NCBI GenBank assembly: GCA_017536405.1
Contig: JAFXHL010000031.1
Span: forward strand, 1 to 49,183
Direction of reading: 5' to 3'
DNA: 49,183 nt
Origin: Oscillospiraceae bacterium
GTDB lineage: Bacteria > Bacillota > Clostridia > Oscillospirales > Ruminococcaceae
The translations under genes and the position numbers were made by a program. Below are positions 39,095-47,757 of the stretch, piece after piece. The first letter of the stretch is position 1. Every line of letters starts with the position of its first letter. The notes under the pieces are model-generated. The model searched no databases. It saw only the letters and a list, made by a program, of their open reading frames with translations, and was not told where the DNA came from.

Positions 39095-40279
39095 TTGTTT
39101 GAGTGTATAAAACAAAGTCTTCGCGTTATAGGAAAAAGCAGGTTGAAGGCGTTTTTAACAGTAGGCGGAATAGCGATAGGAGTGAGTTCTGTTGTGATAA
39201 TTTCTTCGATAGGAGAAATGGGAAAATCCGCCGTTGATAATCAGCTGACAGATATGGGAATGGATAGTTTTGTTGTAACAGGAACAGAAAGCAATTTTGA
39301 CGGTTTATGGGAAAAAGACCTTGAAACCTTAAAAAGCGTCCCCGATGTAAGAAATGCTATGCCTCTTATAAATTATTTTACCGAAATTTCTTCGCGGGGA
39401 GAGAATTCTCCGGCTATGATATGGGGCGTCAATGAAGACGCCGATGATGTTATAGAGCTTAAAACAGTAAGCGGAAGGCTTATAAATAAATCTGATGTTC
39501 TGTCAGCGAAAAAGGTCTGCGTTGTTGATGAACAGATAGCTATGAACAGATATAAAAGAAACACCATAGTAGGAAAAGAAATAGGAATTTCAATAAACGG
39601 AAGAGTCGAAAACTTTGAGGTTATAGGCGTTGTGAGCAACGGCGTAAACCTTCTTCAGAATATGTTCGGTGACCTTGTTCCGTCTTTCGTTTACATTCCT
39701 TATACAACGCTTTCGGAAGAAACAAACAACCGTTATTTTACACAGATAGCTGTTAAACTTGATGACGGAACCGACAGCGACAGCGCTTTTAACGCACTTT
39801 CCCACGCGGTTTTGTGTCAGCGCGATGAAAAGACGGAAATTCGGGTAGAAAATCTTCTGAAACAAAAATCCCAGATGAATAAAATCGCCGATATAACATC
39901 AAAGGCTTTAAGTATTGTAGCAGGTATTTCGCTTGTCGTTTCGGGGCTTTCGGTTATGACGGTTATGCTTGTTTCGGTTAAAGAGAGAACAAGGGAGATA
40001 GGAATAAAAAAATCCATAGGCGCAAAAAATTCCGATATTTTAACAGAGTTTCTTACAGAGTCAGTTCTGATAACTTTAATAGGCGGAATTATAGGCCTTT
40101 TATCCGGGCTTGTCTTCTCGGCGTTGGCAGGCTTTATAACAGGTCTTCCTTCTTTTATGGAGGCAGAAGGTATTATCTTTGTACTTTTCTTTGTAATGGT
40201 TATCGGTGCGGTTTTCGGGGCGTATCCCGCCTATAAGGCTTCAAGACTTTCACCCGTTGAGGCACTTCGCAGTGAATAG
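39095..40279 (+). CDS. MacB/FtsX-like ABC transporter permease
   Basis: A 394-aa permease. TM1 (about 19-40, LTVGGIAIGVSSVVIISSI) is followed by a large extracytoplasmic MacB_PCD domain to about 265, then three C-terminal spans ending PAYKASRLSPVEALRSE, the family signature. It starts at TTG with a G-rich site upstream. The usual partner, a MacB-type ATP-binding protein, is not encoded on either side; the adaptor is upstream and a terminator follows. The ATPase must come from elsewhere or the system works without export. Confidence 0.86.
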   Translation: MFECIKQSLRVIGKSRLKAFLTVGGIAIGVSSVVIISSIGEMGKSAVDNQLTDMGMDSFVVTGTESNFDGLWEKDLETLKSVPDVRNAMPLINYFTEISSRGENSPAMIWGVNEDADDVIELKTVSGRLINKSDVLSAKKVCVVDEQIAMNRYKRNTIVGKEIGISINGRVENFEVIGVVSNGVNLLQNMFGDLVPSFVYIPYTTLSEETNNRYFTQIAVKLDDGTDSDSAFNALSHAVLCQRDEKTEIRVENLLKQKSQMNKIADITSKALSIVAGISLVVSGLSVMTVMLVSVKERTREIGIKKSIGAKNSDILTEFLTESVLITLIGGIIGLLSGLVFSALAGFITGLPSFMEAEGIIFVLFFVMVIGAVFGAYPAYKASRLSPVEALRSE

Positions 40280-40280
40280 A

Positions 40281-40324
40281 AAAATCCCCTTATAAAGAGG
40301 AAATCTCTTTACAAGGGGTTTTAA
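40281..40324 (+). terminator. terminator of the MacA/MacB-like operon
   Basis: CCCCTT/AAGGGG (40286-40291/40313-40318) stacks on AAAGAG/CTCTTT (40294-40299/40305-40310), followed by T4. Confidence 0.85.
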
Positions 40325-40337
40325 GTGGCAAGGGCTT

Positions 40338-40499
40338 TTAGCAGCCGCATCCACAGTTATTATCGCATCCGCAGTTGTTGTTGCATCCGCAGCTGTTTCC
40401 GCAGTTGTTGCTGCAGCCGCAGCCGCCCCAACCGCCGCCCATAACGATAATAATGAGAATGATAATCCACCAGTATCCGCCGTTAAATCCACAGTTCAT
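40338..40499 (-). CDS. 53-aa Gly/Cys/Asn-rich membrane peptide
   Basis: A gene read directly. AAAGGAGTG precedes ATG 40499. The product starts MNCGFNGGYWW, has one short hydrophobic helix (about 10-20, WWIIILIIIVM), then GGGWGG and a tail of CGC, NNC and SC units with ten cysteines in its last 27 residues (11 in all). The overall plan, a Gly/Tyr/Trp start, a tiny hydrophobic core and then a Cys-rich end, recalls tiny sporulation-type membrane peptides and spore-coat or metal-binding peptides. No enzyme for modifying it lies next to it. It would be oriented opposite to its neighbours. Confidence 0.7.
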   Translation of the reverse strand: MNCGFNGGYWWIIILIIIVMGGGWGGCGCSNNCGNSCGCNNNCGCDNNCGCGC

Positions 40500-40689
40500 A
40501 AATCAAGCACTCCTTTTGTAAAAATGTATTAAAACGAGTTTGGCGGTTTTCCGCTTTCGTTTTATACTACATTCTATGGTGGGATGAAAAATGTGTTACA
40601 GAAAATTCTTTACTGCTTTCGACAGGCATTTTTCTTTATAAGGAGTAAAATAATAACAGTATAAAATAATGTCGGGAGGTATCATAGCG

Positions 40690-42957
40690 TTGTATTGTAA
40701 TGATGATTTCACAAAACTCGCATCCCTTGCCATTAAAAAGGCATTTGATTATGCAGGAGCATCAGGACACACATATATAGGAAGTGAACATCTTCTCTAT
40801 GGAATTTCAACCGAGGGGACAGCAGGAGTAATTCTTCGTTCATCGGGTGTTACTGATGAAAGAATAAAAAAACGCATAGAAGAACTTGTCGGAAAAGGAG
40901 TAAAGACAAAACTTTCAGAGGAATGCTTAACACCGACATCGGTAAGGATACTTGAAAATGCGGTGAGTCTTTCTGAAGAAACGGGCGCAAGACTATCAGG
41001 AACAGAACATATCTTAATGGCAATCTTAAAAGAACGCGGTTCTTCTGCTTATGGAATAATAAAGGATTTAGGCGCAGGAATACCTAAACTGCATTCCGAT
41101 TGCGCCGACGCTTTTGCTGCTGATGATTCTTCTATGAAAACAGCAGTGAAACTTCCTAATTTAAGCAAATTCGGAAAAGACCTCAATGCCCTTGCGGCAA
41201 AGAATAAATGTGACCCCGTTTTTGCAAGGGAGGAAGAAACCGAAAGGGTTATGCAGATACTTTCGAGAAGAACAAAGAACAACCCTTGTCTTATCGGTGA
41301 GGCAGGGGTAGGAAAAACGGCTATTGCAGAGGGCATAGCAAGACTTCTTTCATCAGGAAAAGTTCCTGAAACTTTACGCGGAAAACATCTTTTTTCGCTT
41401 GATATTCCCTCAATGGTAGCGGGAGCCAAATACAGAGGCGATTTTGAAGAAAGAATAAAACTCTGTATTGAAGAAGTTTCAAACGCAGGAAATGTAATTC
41501 TCTTTATCGACGAAATCCACACAATAGTAGGCGCAGGCGCTGCCGAGGGCGCTATTGATGCGGCGAATATCTTAAAACCCCGTCTTGCAAGGGGAGATAT
41601 ACAGATTATAGGTGCTACAACCGAAGATGAATACAGGAGATATATCGAGAAAGACGGTGCACTCGAAAGAAGATTCCAGCCTGTGAGAATAGAAGAACCA
41701 TCAGAAGAAAATTCTGTTAAAATTCTTAACGGAATAAAGGAATGTTATGAAAAACATCATAAGATAAATATTTCTGATAGTTCGATAAAAGCCGCAGTAA
41801 ATCTTTCTAAAAGATATATAACCGACAGATTTCTTCCCGATAAGGCTATTGATTTAATCGACGAAGCCTGTTCACGAAAAAAGATGAAATCAGAAAGAAA
41901 TATTTTCTCCGATGACTTTTTCTGTGAGGTAAAACCCTCTGCTGAAATAACCGAAGATGATGTTGCCGAAGTTGTTTCTATGAAAACAGGAATACCTCTT
42001 GTGAGACTTACAGAAACAGAAACCGAAAAACTCTCTCTTATGGAAGATACAATAAAAAAACGAATAACGGGTCAGGAAAAGGCAGTAAAGACAGTCTGCG
42101 ACGCTATAAAGAGAAACAGAACAGGTCTTAAGGATGAACAGAAACCGATAGGAACATTTCTTTTCTGCGGACCGACGGGTGTCGGAAAGACAGAACTCAC
42201 AAAGGCTCTTGCCGAAGCCTTTTTCGGTGATGAGAAAAATGTCATTCATATAGATATGTCTGAATATCAGGAAAGTTTTTCTGCTTCAAGACTTATAGGT
42301 TCACCGCCGGGATATGTCGGCTTTGAAGACGGCGGTCAACTTACGGGAAGTATCAGAAAAAAGTCATATTCAGTTGTGCTTTTCGATGAGATAGAAAAAG
42401 CACATCCCGATATTTTCAACCTTATGTTGAGAATTATGGACGAAGGCGTTTTAGAAGACAGCCACGGCAGAAAGGCGGACTTTAAAAACTGCGTTATTAT
42501 AATGACATCAAATATCGGTGCGGATGTTATGACGGGAAGTAAAAAACTCGGTTTCACAGATAGTTTTGCAGAAAGCAGGGAAAAGGAGGTTATATCCGAG
42601 ATAAGAAAAAAATTCAGCCCCGAATTTATAAACCGAATTGATAAGATAGCGGTATTTGAAAGTCTAAAAGAAACTGAACTTCATAGCATAACCAGAAGAC
42701 TTCTTTCAAAACTCTGCGAACGCGCTGAAAAGATAGGAATTTCTCTTTCTTTCGATGATTCTGTCATAGCAGAAATCTGTAAAATTTCAGAAACCGAAAA
42801 ATATGGTGCGAGGGCATTAAAAAGAACTATAACCGAATATGCCGAAAATCTTGTTTCTGAAAAGATAATATCGGGAGAAATTTCATCAGGCGATGATGTT
42901 CTTCTTACCTTTTCCGAAAGTAAGTTTACGGTAAAGATTTTGTCCGCAAATGTATGA
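40690..42957 (+). CDS. clpC: ClpC-like AAA+ ATPase, Clp protease partner
   Basis: A ~755-aa HSP100 unfoldase. Two Clp_N repeats (about 1-145) are followed by the first AAA module (GEAGVGKTAIAEGIA, VILFIDEIHTIVGAG, pore loop AKYRGDFEERI), a short or absent middle domain, a second AAA module (FCGPTGVGKTELTKALAEAFF, SVVLFDEIEKAHPD, pore loop PPGYVGFEDGGQLT) and the C-terminal D2-small domain. No long ClpB-type coiled coil is present, which favours ClpC. The start is at TTG 40690, placed by GGGAGGT (40673-40679); an ATG at 40669 overlaps that site. No ctsR-mcsA-mcsB genes precede it, so it is outside the usual clpC operon. Confidence 0.9.
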   Translation: MYCNDDFTKLASLAIKKAFDYAGASGHTYIGSEHLLYGISTEGTAGVILRSSGVTDERIKKRIEELVGKGVKTKLSEECLTPTSVRILENAVSLSEETGARLSGTEHILMAILKERGSSAYGIIKDLGAGIPKLHSDCADAFAADDSSMKTAVKLPNLSKFGKDLNALAAKNKCDPVFAREEETERVMQILSRRTKNNPCLIGEAGVGKTAIAEGIARLLSSGKVPETLRGKHLFSLDIPSMVAGAKYRGDFEERIKLCIEEVSNAGNVILFIDEIHTIVGAGAAEGAIDAANILKPRLARGDIQIIGATTEDEYRRYIEKDGALERRFQPVRIEEPSEENSVKILNGIKECYEKHHKINISDSSIKAAVNLSKRYITDRFLPDKAIDLIDEACSRKKMKSERNIFSDDFFCEVKPSAEITEDDVAEVVSMKTGIPLVRLTETETEKLSLMEDTIKKRITGQEKAVKTVCDAIKRNRTGLKDEQKPIGTFLFCGPTGVGKTELTKALAEAFFGDEKNVIHIDMSEYQESFSASRLIGSPPGYVGFEDGGQLTGSIRKKSYSVVLFDEIEKAHPDIFNLMLRIMDEGVLEDSHGRKADFKNCVIIMTSNIGADVMTGSKKLGFTDSFAESREKEVISEIRKKFSPEFINRIDKIAVFESLKETELHSITRRLLSKLCERAEKIGISLSFDDSVIAEICKISETEKYGARALKRTITEYAENLVSEKIISGEISSGDDVLLTFSESKFTVKILSANV

Positions 42958-42963
42958 TTATAA

Positions 42964-42992
42964 TTGACAACCGATAAAAACGGTGATAAAAT
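42964..42992 (+). promoter_or_regulatory. promoter of the AI-2E family permease gene
   Basis: TTGACA (42964-42969), a 17-nt spacer and TAAAAT (42987-42992), 34 nt before the ATG. Confidence 0.8.
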
Positions 42993-43026
42993 AATTGAAA
43001 AATAATGGTTTTTATCGGAGGAAAAT

Positions 43027-44211
43027 ATGAAAATAACTTGGAAAACCTGTCTGAAAATAGGGATAACCCTTTTTCTTCTCTATATAGCAATAGCATTCTG
43101 GGATAATATATCGGGTCTTTTATCCGCGGTATTTGCGGCTATGTTTCCGATTCTTATCGGTGGTGCTATCGCGTATGTGATAAATATCCCCATGACCTTT
43201 TATGAAAAACACTATTTCCCGAAAAAGAACGGAAAATTCTTTACAGTAACCCGTCGCCCCGTTTGTATGACAGCCGCTTTTCTTACAGTTATCTCGGTTA
43301 TGGTTATTGTTGTCTGGTTGATTATCCCGAAACTCGGCGAATGTGTTTCCGTTATCGTTGCAAAATTCCCTGCGCTTTTTGAAAAAGCACTTTTATTCGC
43401 GAAAAGTCTTGATGTTATGCCTGAGGATATAATCAATTCTCTTTCGGAGATAGACTGGCAATCAAAACTCACAGATATGATAGGAACGATTACATCAGGA
43501 GTAGGAAATGTTGTCGGAGGAGTTATTTCTGTTGTAGCAGGCGTATTTTCAGGAATAGTAACTGTTCTTTTAAGCATCATCTTTTCAATTTATATTCTTG
43601 CTACCAAGGATAACCTCAGAATCGGCGGAACAAAACTTCTGAACCGCTATGCAAGTGAAAAATGGAATAAGAGAATAAGCTATGTTTTATCTGTTCTCGA
43701 CGAATGTTTTCATAGCTATATTGTCGGACAATGCACAGAAGCCCTTATTTTAGGAGGTCTTTGTACAGTAGGTATGCTGATATTCGGATTCCCTTATGCA
43801 CTTATGATAGGCGCACTTGTAGCTTTCACAGCTCTTATTCCCGTGGCGGGTGCATATATCGGTGCAGGCGTCGGCGCTTTTATGATACTGACAGAATCTC
43901 CCGTTAAGGCACTTCTTTTCCTCCTGTTCATACTTGTTCTTCAACAGCTTGAAGGAAATATCATCTACCCGAAGGTTGTCGGAACTTCAATGGGACTTCC
44001 TGGTATCTGGGTTTTAGCAGCAGTAACAATAGGCGGTGGAATTTTCGGAGTTTTAGGAATGTTACTCGGAGTTCCGATAGCGGCTGCTGTTTACAGAATT
44101 ATCGGTGATGATGTTAAAAAAGCAGAAGTTGTTCCCATAGCAGAAAGCGCACCGACGGAAAAGGTTGAAGAAAAAACAGAGGAAAATCCTAACGAAGAAA
44201 ATAAAGAATAA
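43027..44211 (+). CDS. AI-2E transporter family (YtvI/PerM-like) membrane protein
   Basis: A 394-aa protein with about eight membrane spans of the AI-2E/UPF0118 family. The two N-terminal helices are followed by a long soluble loop and then the conserved C-terminal half: FSIYILATKDNLR, VLSVLDECFHSYIVGQCTEALILGGLCTVGM, LVAFTALIPVAGAYIGAGVGAFM, QQLEGNIIYPKVVGTSMGLPGIWVLAAVTIGGGIFGVLGMLLGVPIAAAVYRI. An acidic disordered tail (about 370-394) is extra. Family members differ in cargo (small molecules, Na+/H+ exchange), so the substrate is not assigned. It has its own promoter and terminator. Confidence 0.88.
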   Translation: MKITWKTCLKIGITLFLLYIAIAFWDNISGLLSAVFAAMFPILIGGAIAYVINIPMTFYEKHYFPKKNGKFFTVTRRPVCMTAAFLTVISVMVIVVWLIIPKLGECVSVIVAKFPALFEKALLFAKSLDVMPEDIINSLSEIDWQSKLTDMIGTITSGVGNVVGGVISVVAGVFSGIVTVLLSIIFSIYILATKDNLRIGGTKLLNRYASEKWNKRISYVLSVLDECFHSYIVGQCTEALILGGLCTVGMLIFGFPYALMIGALVAFTALIPVAGAYIGAGVGAFMILTESPVKALLFLLFILVLQQLEGNIIYPKVVGTSMGLPGIWVLAAVTIGGGIFGVLGMLLGVPIAAAVYRIIGDDVKKAEVVPIAESAPTEKVEEKTEENPNEENKE

Positions 44212-44214
44212 TAA

Positions 44215-44246
44215 AAGACCGATAAGGGATAATCCTTATCGGTCTT
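44215..44246. terminator. bidirectional terminator between permease and prfB
   Basis: A 13-bp perfect stem (44215-44227 with 44234-44246) and 6-nt loop between converging genes. Confidence 0.88.
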
Positions 44247-44249
44247 AAT

Positions 44250-45374
44250 TTATGTGTTCTGTAATTCTCCGTGTGAGAGTGCAACAAGATATGCGTTTAT
44301 AAATCCGTCGATATCACCATCCATAACCGAGCCTATATTGCCCGATTCAAAAGATGTTCTGTGGTCTTTGGCGAGGGTATAGGGCATAAATACATATGAG
44401 CGTATCTGTGCACCCCAGCCGTTGTCCTTCTGCGCACCCTTGATGTCGTCGATTTTGTCGAGATGTTCTCTTTCCTTGATTTCAACAAGTTTCGCTTTGA
44501 GCATTTTCATAGCATAATCCTTGTTCTGAATCTGACTTCTCTGTGTCTGACAGGCAACGACAATTCCTGTCGGAAGATGTGTTATTCTTACAGCACTTTC
44601 TGTTTTGTTGATATGCTGACCACCCGCACCACTTGCTCGGTATGTGTCGATTTTAAGGTCTTCCGTTCTGATTTCAACTTCCATATCATCAGAAATTTCG
44701 GGAGTAACTTCAACCGATGCGAAAGATGTATGTCTTCTTCCCGATGAGTCAAAGGGAGAAATTCTTATAAGTCGGTGAACGCCGTGTTCTGATTTTAAAA
44801 ATCCGTATGCATTGTTTCCTTCTATGAGAATAGATGCACTTTTAAGACCTGCTTCGTCGCCGTCGAGATAGTCAAGTGTTTTAACCTTGAAATTATGTCT
44901 TTCAGCCCATCTGTTATACATTCTGAAAAGCATTTCAGCCCAGTCCTGCGCTTCCGTTCCGCCTGCGCCTGCGTGGAATGTTAAAATTGCATTCGATGAG
45001 TCGTATTCACCCGAAAGAAGAGTTGTGAGTTTGCAGGTTTCGTAATCGTTCTTGAAATCTGTGGCATTTTTCTGGATTTCAGCGAGAGTTTCTTCGTCGG
45101 GTTCTTCATCGCCTACAATTTCGATATAGGCAAGACAATCCTCAAGTTGAGAATCAAGATTTTTATGAAGATTTATCTTGTTTTCAAGTTTCTTTATCTT
45201 AGAAAGAACCTTCTGTGAATTTTCGAGGTCGTTCCAGAAATCAGGGGATGCCGAAACTTCTTTGAGTTCCTCAGTTTCAGCGAGAGCCTTTTCTATTTCA
45301 AGAACAGAGTAGAGTTCCTTTATAAGAGGGCGGTAGCCTTCGAGTTCAATGCGTAAATCGTCAAGTAAAAGCAT
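44250..45374 (-). CDS. prfB: peptide chain release factor 2
   Basis: A 374-aa class I release factor that reads UAA and UGA. The stop-codon-reading motif SPF is in RISPFDSSGRRHTSF and the catalytic GGQ in SGAGGQHINKTESAVRI. Length is typical. Start: AAAGGAA precedes ATG 45374; an upstream in-frame extension is AT-rich promoter sequence and is rejected. The gene is one uninterrupted frame: near codon 24, where many bacteria carry CTT TGA for a +1 programmed frameshift, it reads GTT CTT GAA ATA, so the autoregulatory frameshift is absent. Confidence 0.95.
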   Translation of the reverse strand: MLLLDDLRIELEGYRPLIKELYSVLEIEKALAETEELKEVSASPDFWNDLENSQKVLSKIKKLENKINLHKNLDSQLEDCLAYIEIVGDEEPDEETLAEIQKNATDFKNDYETCKLTTLLSGEYDSSNAILTFHAGAGGTEAQDWAEMLFRMYNRWAERHNFKVKTLDYLDGDEAGLKSASILIEGNNAYGFLKSEHGVHRLIRISPFDSSGRRHTSFASVEVTPEISDDMEVEIRTEDLKIDTYRASGAGGQHINKTESAVRITHLPTGIVVACQTQRSQIQNKDYAMKMLKAKLVEIKEREHLDKIDDIKGAQKDNGWGAQIRSYVFMPYTLAKDHRTSFESGNIGSVMDGDIDGFINAYLVALSHGELQNT

Positions 45375-45453
45375 ACTGTCGTTCCTTTCGTTAAAGTCAC
45401 TGATAATTGTAGCAAAAAATCCTCTCAAAGTCAATATCATTTGGCGAAAAGCA

Positions 45454-45482
45454 TTGACATTTTATCTGCCGTTTGTTATAAT
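45454..45482 (+). promoter_or_regulatory. perfect-consensus promoter for the RING-like membrane protein gene
   Basis: TTGACA (45454-45459), a 17-nt spacer and TATAAT (45477-45482), 50 nt before the ATG at 45533. Confidence 0.88.
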
Positions 45483-45532
45483 TAAATGATGAAAAATAAG
45501 GCTTTCTGCCTTGATTTTGTTCGGAGGATAAT

Positions 45533-46489
45533 ATGTCTTTATATACAGGTTTAAAATGTAAAGTCTGCGATAAATCTTTTCTCGAAGAAGATGATATAGT
45601 AGTCTGCCCCGATTGCGGAACGCCCTATCATCGTTCCTGCTATAAGGAAAAGGGAGAATGTATAAACTACGAACTCCACGAGAAAAATCAGAGTTACAGC
45701 GTTAACGAAGAAAAAGCCAAGAAGATAGGCGATAAGATAATCTGCGATAAATGCGGGATGCAGAATAAATCCCTTTCTATTTTCTGTGAAAGATGCGGAA
45801 ATCCCATAACAATCGAAAAATCAACCTCAGATGAAAGAAATGTAAATGCAGATACAGAAGAAAATCTTTTCCCTAATATGATAAAGGTTGATTATAACGA
45901 TAAATACTGCGGGTTTGACCCCGATGAAGATTTTGATGGTGCAACAACCGCAGAACTTGCCGATTTTATAGGCGATAACAATAAATTCTTCTTACCCATT
46001 TTCAAACTTATGAAAGAACGCAAGAAGAAGGGAACATTCAACCTTTCGGCGCTTTTGTGTCCGCCTGCATATTTCGCTTACAGAAAAATGACAGGCACAG
46101 CAATAATGAGCCTTATAGTACAGCTCATTCTCTGGCTTCCGTCGATAATCTATTTTTTAGGCTCGCTGATTTCGAAATATAATGTTCCCGATAATGCTCT
46201 GGTGGCATTTATTTCAACTATTGATATAAACAGCCCTTTGTTTATGGCAATATATAATGTCGGCTGGGTTTTAGGATATGTCTTCATATTCTACTGCGCC
46301 TCAATGGCAAATCATATCTATTATCGTTTTGCGGTTAAAAGAATAAAGTTCTTAAAATCAAAGAATGCTTTGAATGAAAAGAACATAAAGCGTTTCGGAA
46401 GAACATCGAACGCAGGGCTTGTCATAATGATAATAGCATATGCGCTTATCGCGTTCCTTCTTACCTTTGCAATCGCCTTTGTATCATAA
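45533..46489 (+). CDS. membrane protein with N-terminal RING-finger-like and zinc-ribbon domains
   Basis: A 318-aa protein with three parts. Residues 9-43 hold a prokaryotic RING-like cross-brace pattern: C9-x2-C12, C25-x2-C28, H33-x2-C36 and C43 (LKCKVCDKSF, VVCPDCGTPYHRSCY). Residues 71-88 hold a zinc ribbon (CDKCGM...FCERCGN). After an acidic linker, a DUF2628-like membrane part (about 165-318) starts LSALLCPPAYFAYRKMTGTAI and has about four spans. The RING-like and zinc parts should be cytoplasmic. Its function is unknown; prokaryotic RING fingers are mostly uncharacterised. It has a perfect-consensus promoter and precedes a MshEN/CheX-like gene by 20 nt. Confidence 0.8.
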   Translation: MSLYTGLKCKVCDKSFLEEDDIVVCPDCGTPYHRSCYKEKGECINYELHEKNQSYSVNEEKAKKIGDKIICDKCGMQNKSLSIFCERCGNPITIEKSTSDERNVNADTEENLFPNMIKVDYNDKYCGFDPDEDFDGATTAELADFIGDNNKFFLPIFKLMKERKKKGTFNLSALLCPPAYFAYRKMTGTAIMSLIVQLILWLPSIIYFLGSLISKYNVPDNALVAFISTIDINSPLFMAIYNVGWVLGYVFIFYCASMANHIYYRFAVKRIKFLKSKNALNEKNIKRFGRTSNAGLVIMIIAYALIAFLLTFAIAFVS

Positions 46490-46509
46490 AACAACAGGAG
46501 GTCAACATC

Positions 46510-47415
46510 ATGATTGAATATATCGTTGCCGATTACCTTAATTTTCAGAGAGCCATAAGCGAAAAAGACGCAAAAGATATTGTAAAGGGATATAAATCCC
46601 ACAACGAAAAACTCGGAACAATCGCTCTCAATATGAATCTTCTTACAGAAGAGCAGGTTGATGAAATCCACGATAAGCAGAAAATCGTCGATAAGAAATT
46701 CGGTGAAATCGCAGTTGACTCAGGTATGCTTACAGAAGAACAACTGAATGATGTTATCTGTATGCAGAGAAAGGAGATGGACCCGTTTGAATTTGCTTTT
46801 GAATGTGGAATTATCAATATAGATATGGCAAACGACCTCAGAAATAAATTCAAGGAACATTACAAACTCACAGATGAAGAATTTTCGGGCATTATGGCTG
46901 ATGATGTCACAATGATTTCATCAATGATGGTTGACACACGCGATTTCTATACAAATTATTACTACAATATAGCGATAAGATTTCTTGTGAGATTTTTGGG
47001 GCTGAAAATCGGTCTTTCAAAAACAACCCCCGAAAAGACACACGAAGCCGAAAGAATAATAACCCATAAAATCAGAACTATGAGAAGAAATTTCATCATA
47101 GGATTTTCGGGTAGCAGGGAAGCTATGCATGCTTTGAGCGAAAGCCTTTCGGATTTTGATTCGGCAGAATTCAAAAACGATGTTTACGCACGCCTTAAAA
47201 ACTTTGTAAACTGCATAACATGTGTATTTGAATGTGGAATTATGAGAGAAAGCCCCATAAGAAGCATCAGTTGTGTAAAACTCTATAAATCAGCTGAACT
47301 TATCTTCAACGAAGATGGTTTTGTTCTTCCCGCGAATATATGCGGATACCCCATAAACATCATAGTTGCGTCGGGTGCTGAAGAGGATTTCACAAAGGTT
47401 GTTCACAATGTATAA
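46510..47415 (+). CDS. MshEN-like / CheX-like two-domain protein of unknown role
   Basis: A 301-aa soluble protein. The N-terminal ~90 residues hold two tandem motifs of the form LG/FGEIA...LLTEEQV/L: KLGTIALNMNLLTEEQVDEI and KFGEIAVDSGMLTEEQLNDV, the pattern of MshEN domains that bind c-di-GMP in type II/IV secretion ATPases; no ATPase follows. The C-terminal ~150 residues resemble a CheX/CheC-type phosphatase fold (DVYARLKNFVNCITCVF, then FVLPANICGYPINIIVASG), by pattern only. CAGGAGG precedes the ATG. It follows the RING-like membrane protein by 20 nt and may be its cytoplasmic partner. Confidence 0.65.
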   Translation: MIEYIVADYLNFQRAISEKDAKDIVKGYKSHNEKLGTIALNMNLLTEEQVDEIHDKQKIVDKKFGEIAVDSGMLTEEQLNDVICMQRKEMDPFEFAFECGIINIDMANDLRNKFKEHYKLTDEEFSGIMADDVTMISSMMVDTRDFYTNYYYNIAIRFLVRFLGLKIGLSKTTPEKTHEAERIITHKIRTMRRNFIIGFSGSREAMHALSESLSDFDSAEFKNDVYARLKNFVNCITCVFECGIMRESPIRSISCVKLYKSAELIFNEDGFVLPANICGYPINIIVASGAEEDFTKVVHNV

Positions 47416-47459
47416 TAACATCACTTTGTAAAAATCTTCATTTTGTCGAAATTTAATAC

Positions 47460-47488
47460 TTGACAATAAAATGATGGTGTGATAGAAT
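47460..47488 (+). promoter_or_regulatory. promoter of the T-box leader
   Basis: TTGACA (47460-47465), a 17-nt spacer and TAGAAT (47483-47488). Confidence 0.85.
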
Positions 47489-47494
47489 ATTTTC

Positions 47495-47757
47495 AAATGC
47501 TAAGACGAAGAAGGCAGGAAAGAAAACCTTTCAGCGAGTCGGTGGTTGGTGAAAACCGACAGGCGTATTTCCATAAAAGCCTCTCCCTTCCGAGCAGAAA
47601 ATGCGAAAAGAAATGAGTAGTGTTTTCCGTCAGTGCGACGTTACAGCAAAAGGGCTTGTTAGAGCCTTAAGTGGCATGAGAATGCAATTTGAGTGGTACC
47701 GCGGAATCGATATTTATTCCGTCTCAAAGAATTATCTTTGAGGCGGATTTTTTATTT
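47495..47757 (+). ncRNA. T-box riboswitch leader with terminator
   Basis: A ~260-nt leader. Stem I shows the conserved AG-bulge and distal loop (CAGCGAGTCGG...TTGGTGAAAACCGAC, 47531-47570). The T-box sequence is GAGTGGTACCGCGG (47691-47704), and a terminator with an 11-bp stem (47719-47729/47736-47746) and T6 follows. The bulge reads TGGT, which pairs with ACCA, so the sensed tRNA has A as discriminator base; this rules out tRNAs with G73. The specifier triplet is probably within 47580-47592 but could not be assigned safely. Uncharged tRNA would open expression of the fused gene at 47791. Confidence 0.92.
47719..47754 (+). terminator. T-box regulated terminator
   Basis: CCGTCTCAAAG (47719-47729) pairs with CTTTGAGGCGG (47736-47746), 6-nt loop, then a T-rich run to 47753. 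It is 37 nt before the ATG and competes with the antiterminator that includes the T-box sequence. Confidence 0.9.

Noticed and set aside
40250..40492. Ala/Thr-rich frame on the minus strand
   Set aside because: It is another frame of the Cys-rich peptide gene (40338-40499), which has the ribosome site and a sensible composition; the Ala runs come from repeated GCA/GCT-like triplets.
45306..45374. Programmed frameshift in prfB
   Set aside because: Looked for CTTTGA near codon 24; the frame is continuous with CTT GAA.
47580..47592. Specifier codon CTC (Leu) or TTC (Phe) in the T-box
   Set aside because: Both can be placed in the lower internal loop of stem I depending on pairing; neither is secure without a covariance alignment.
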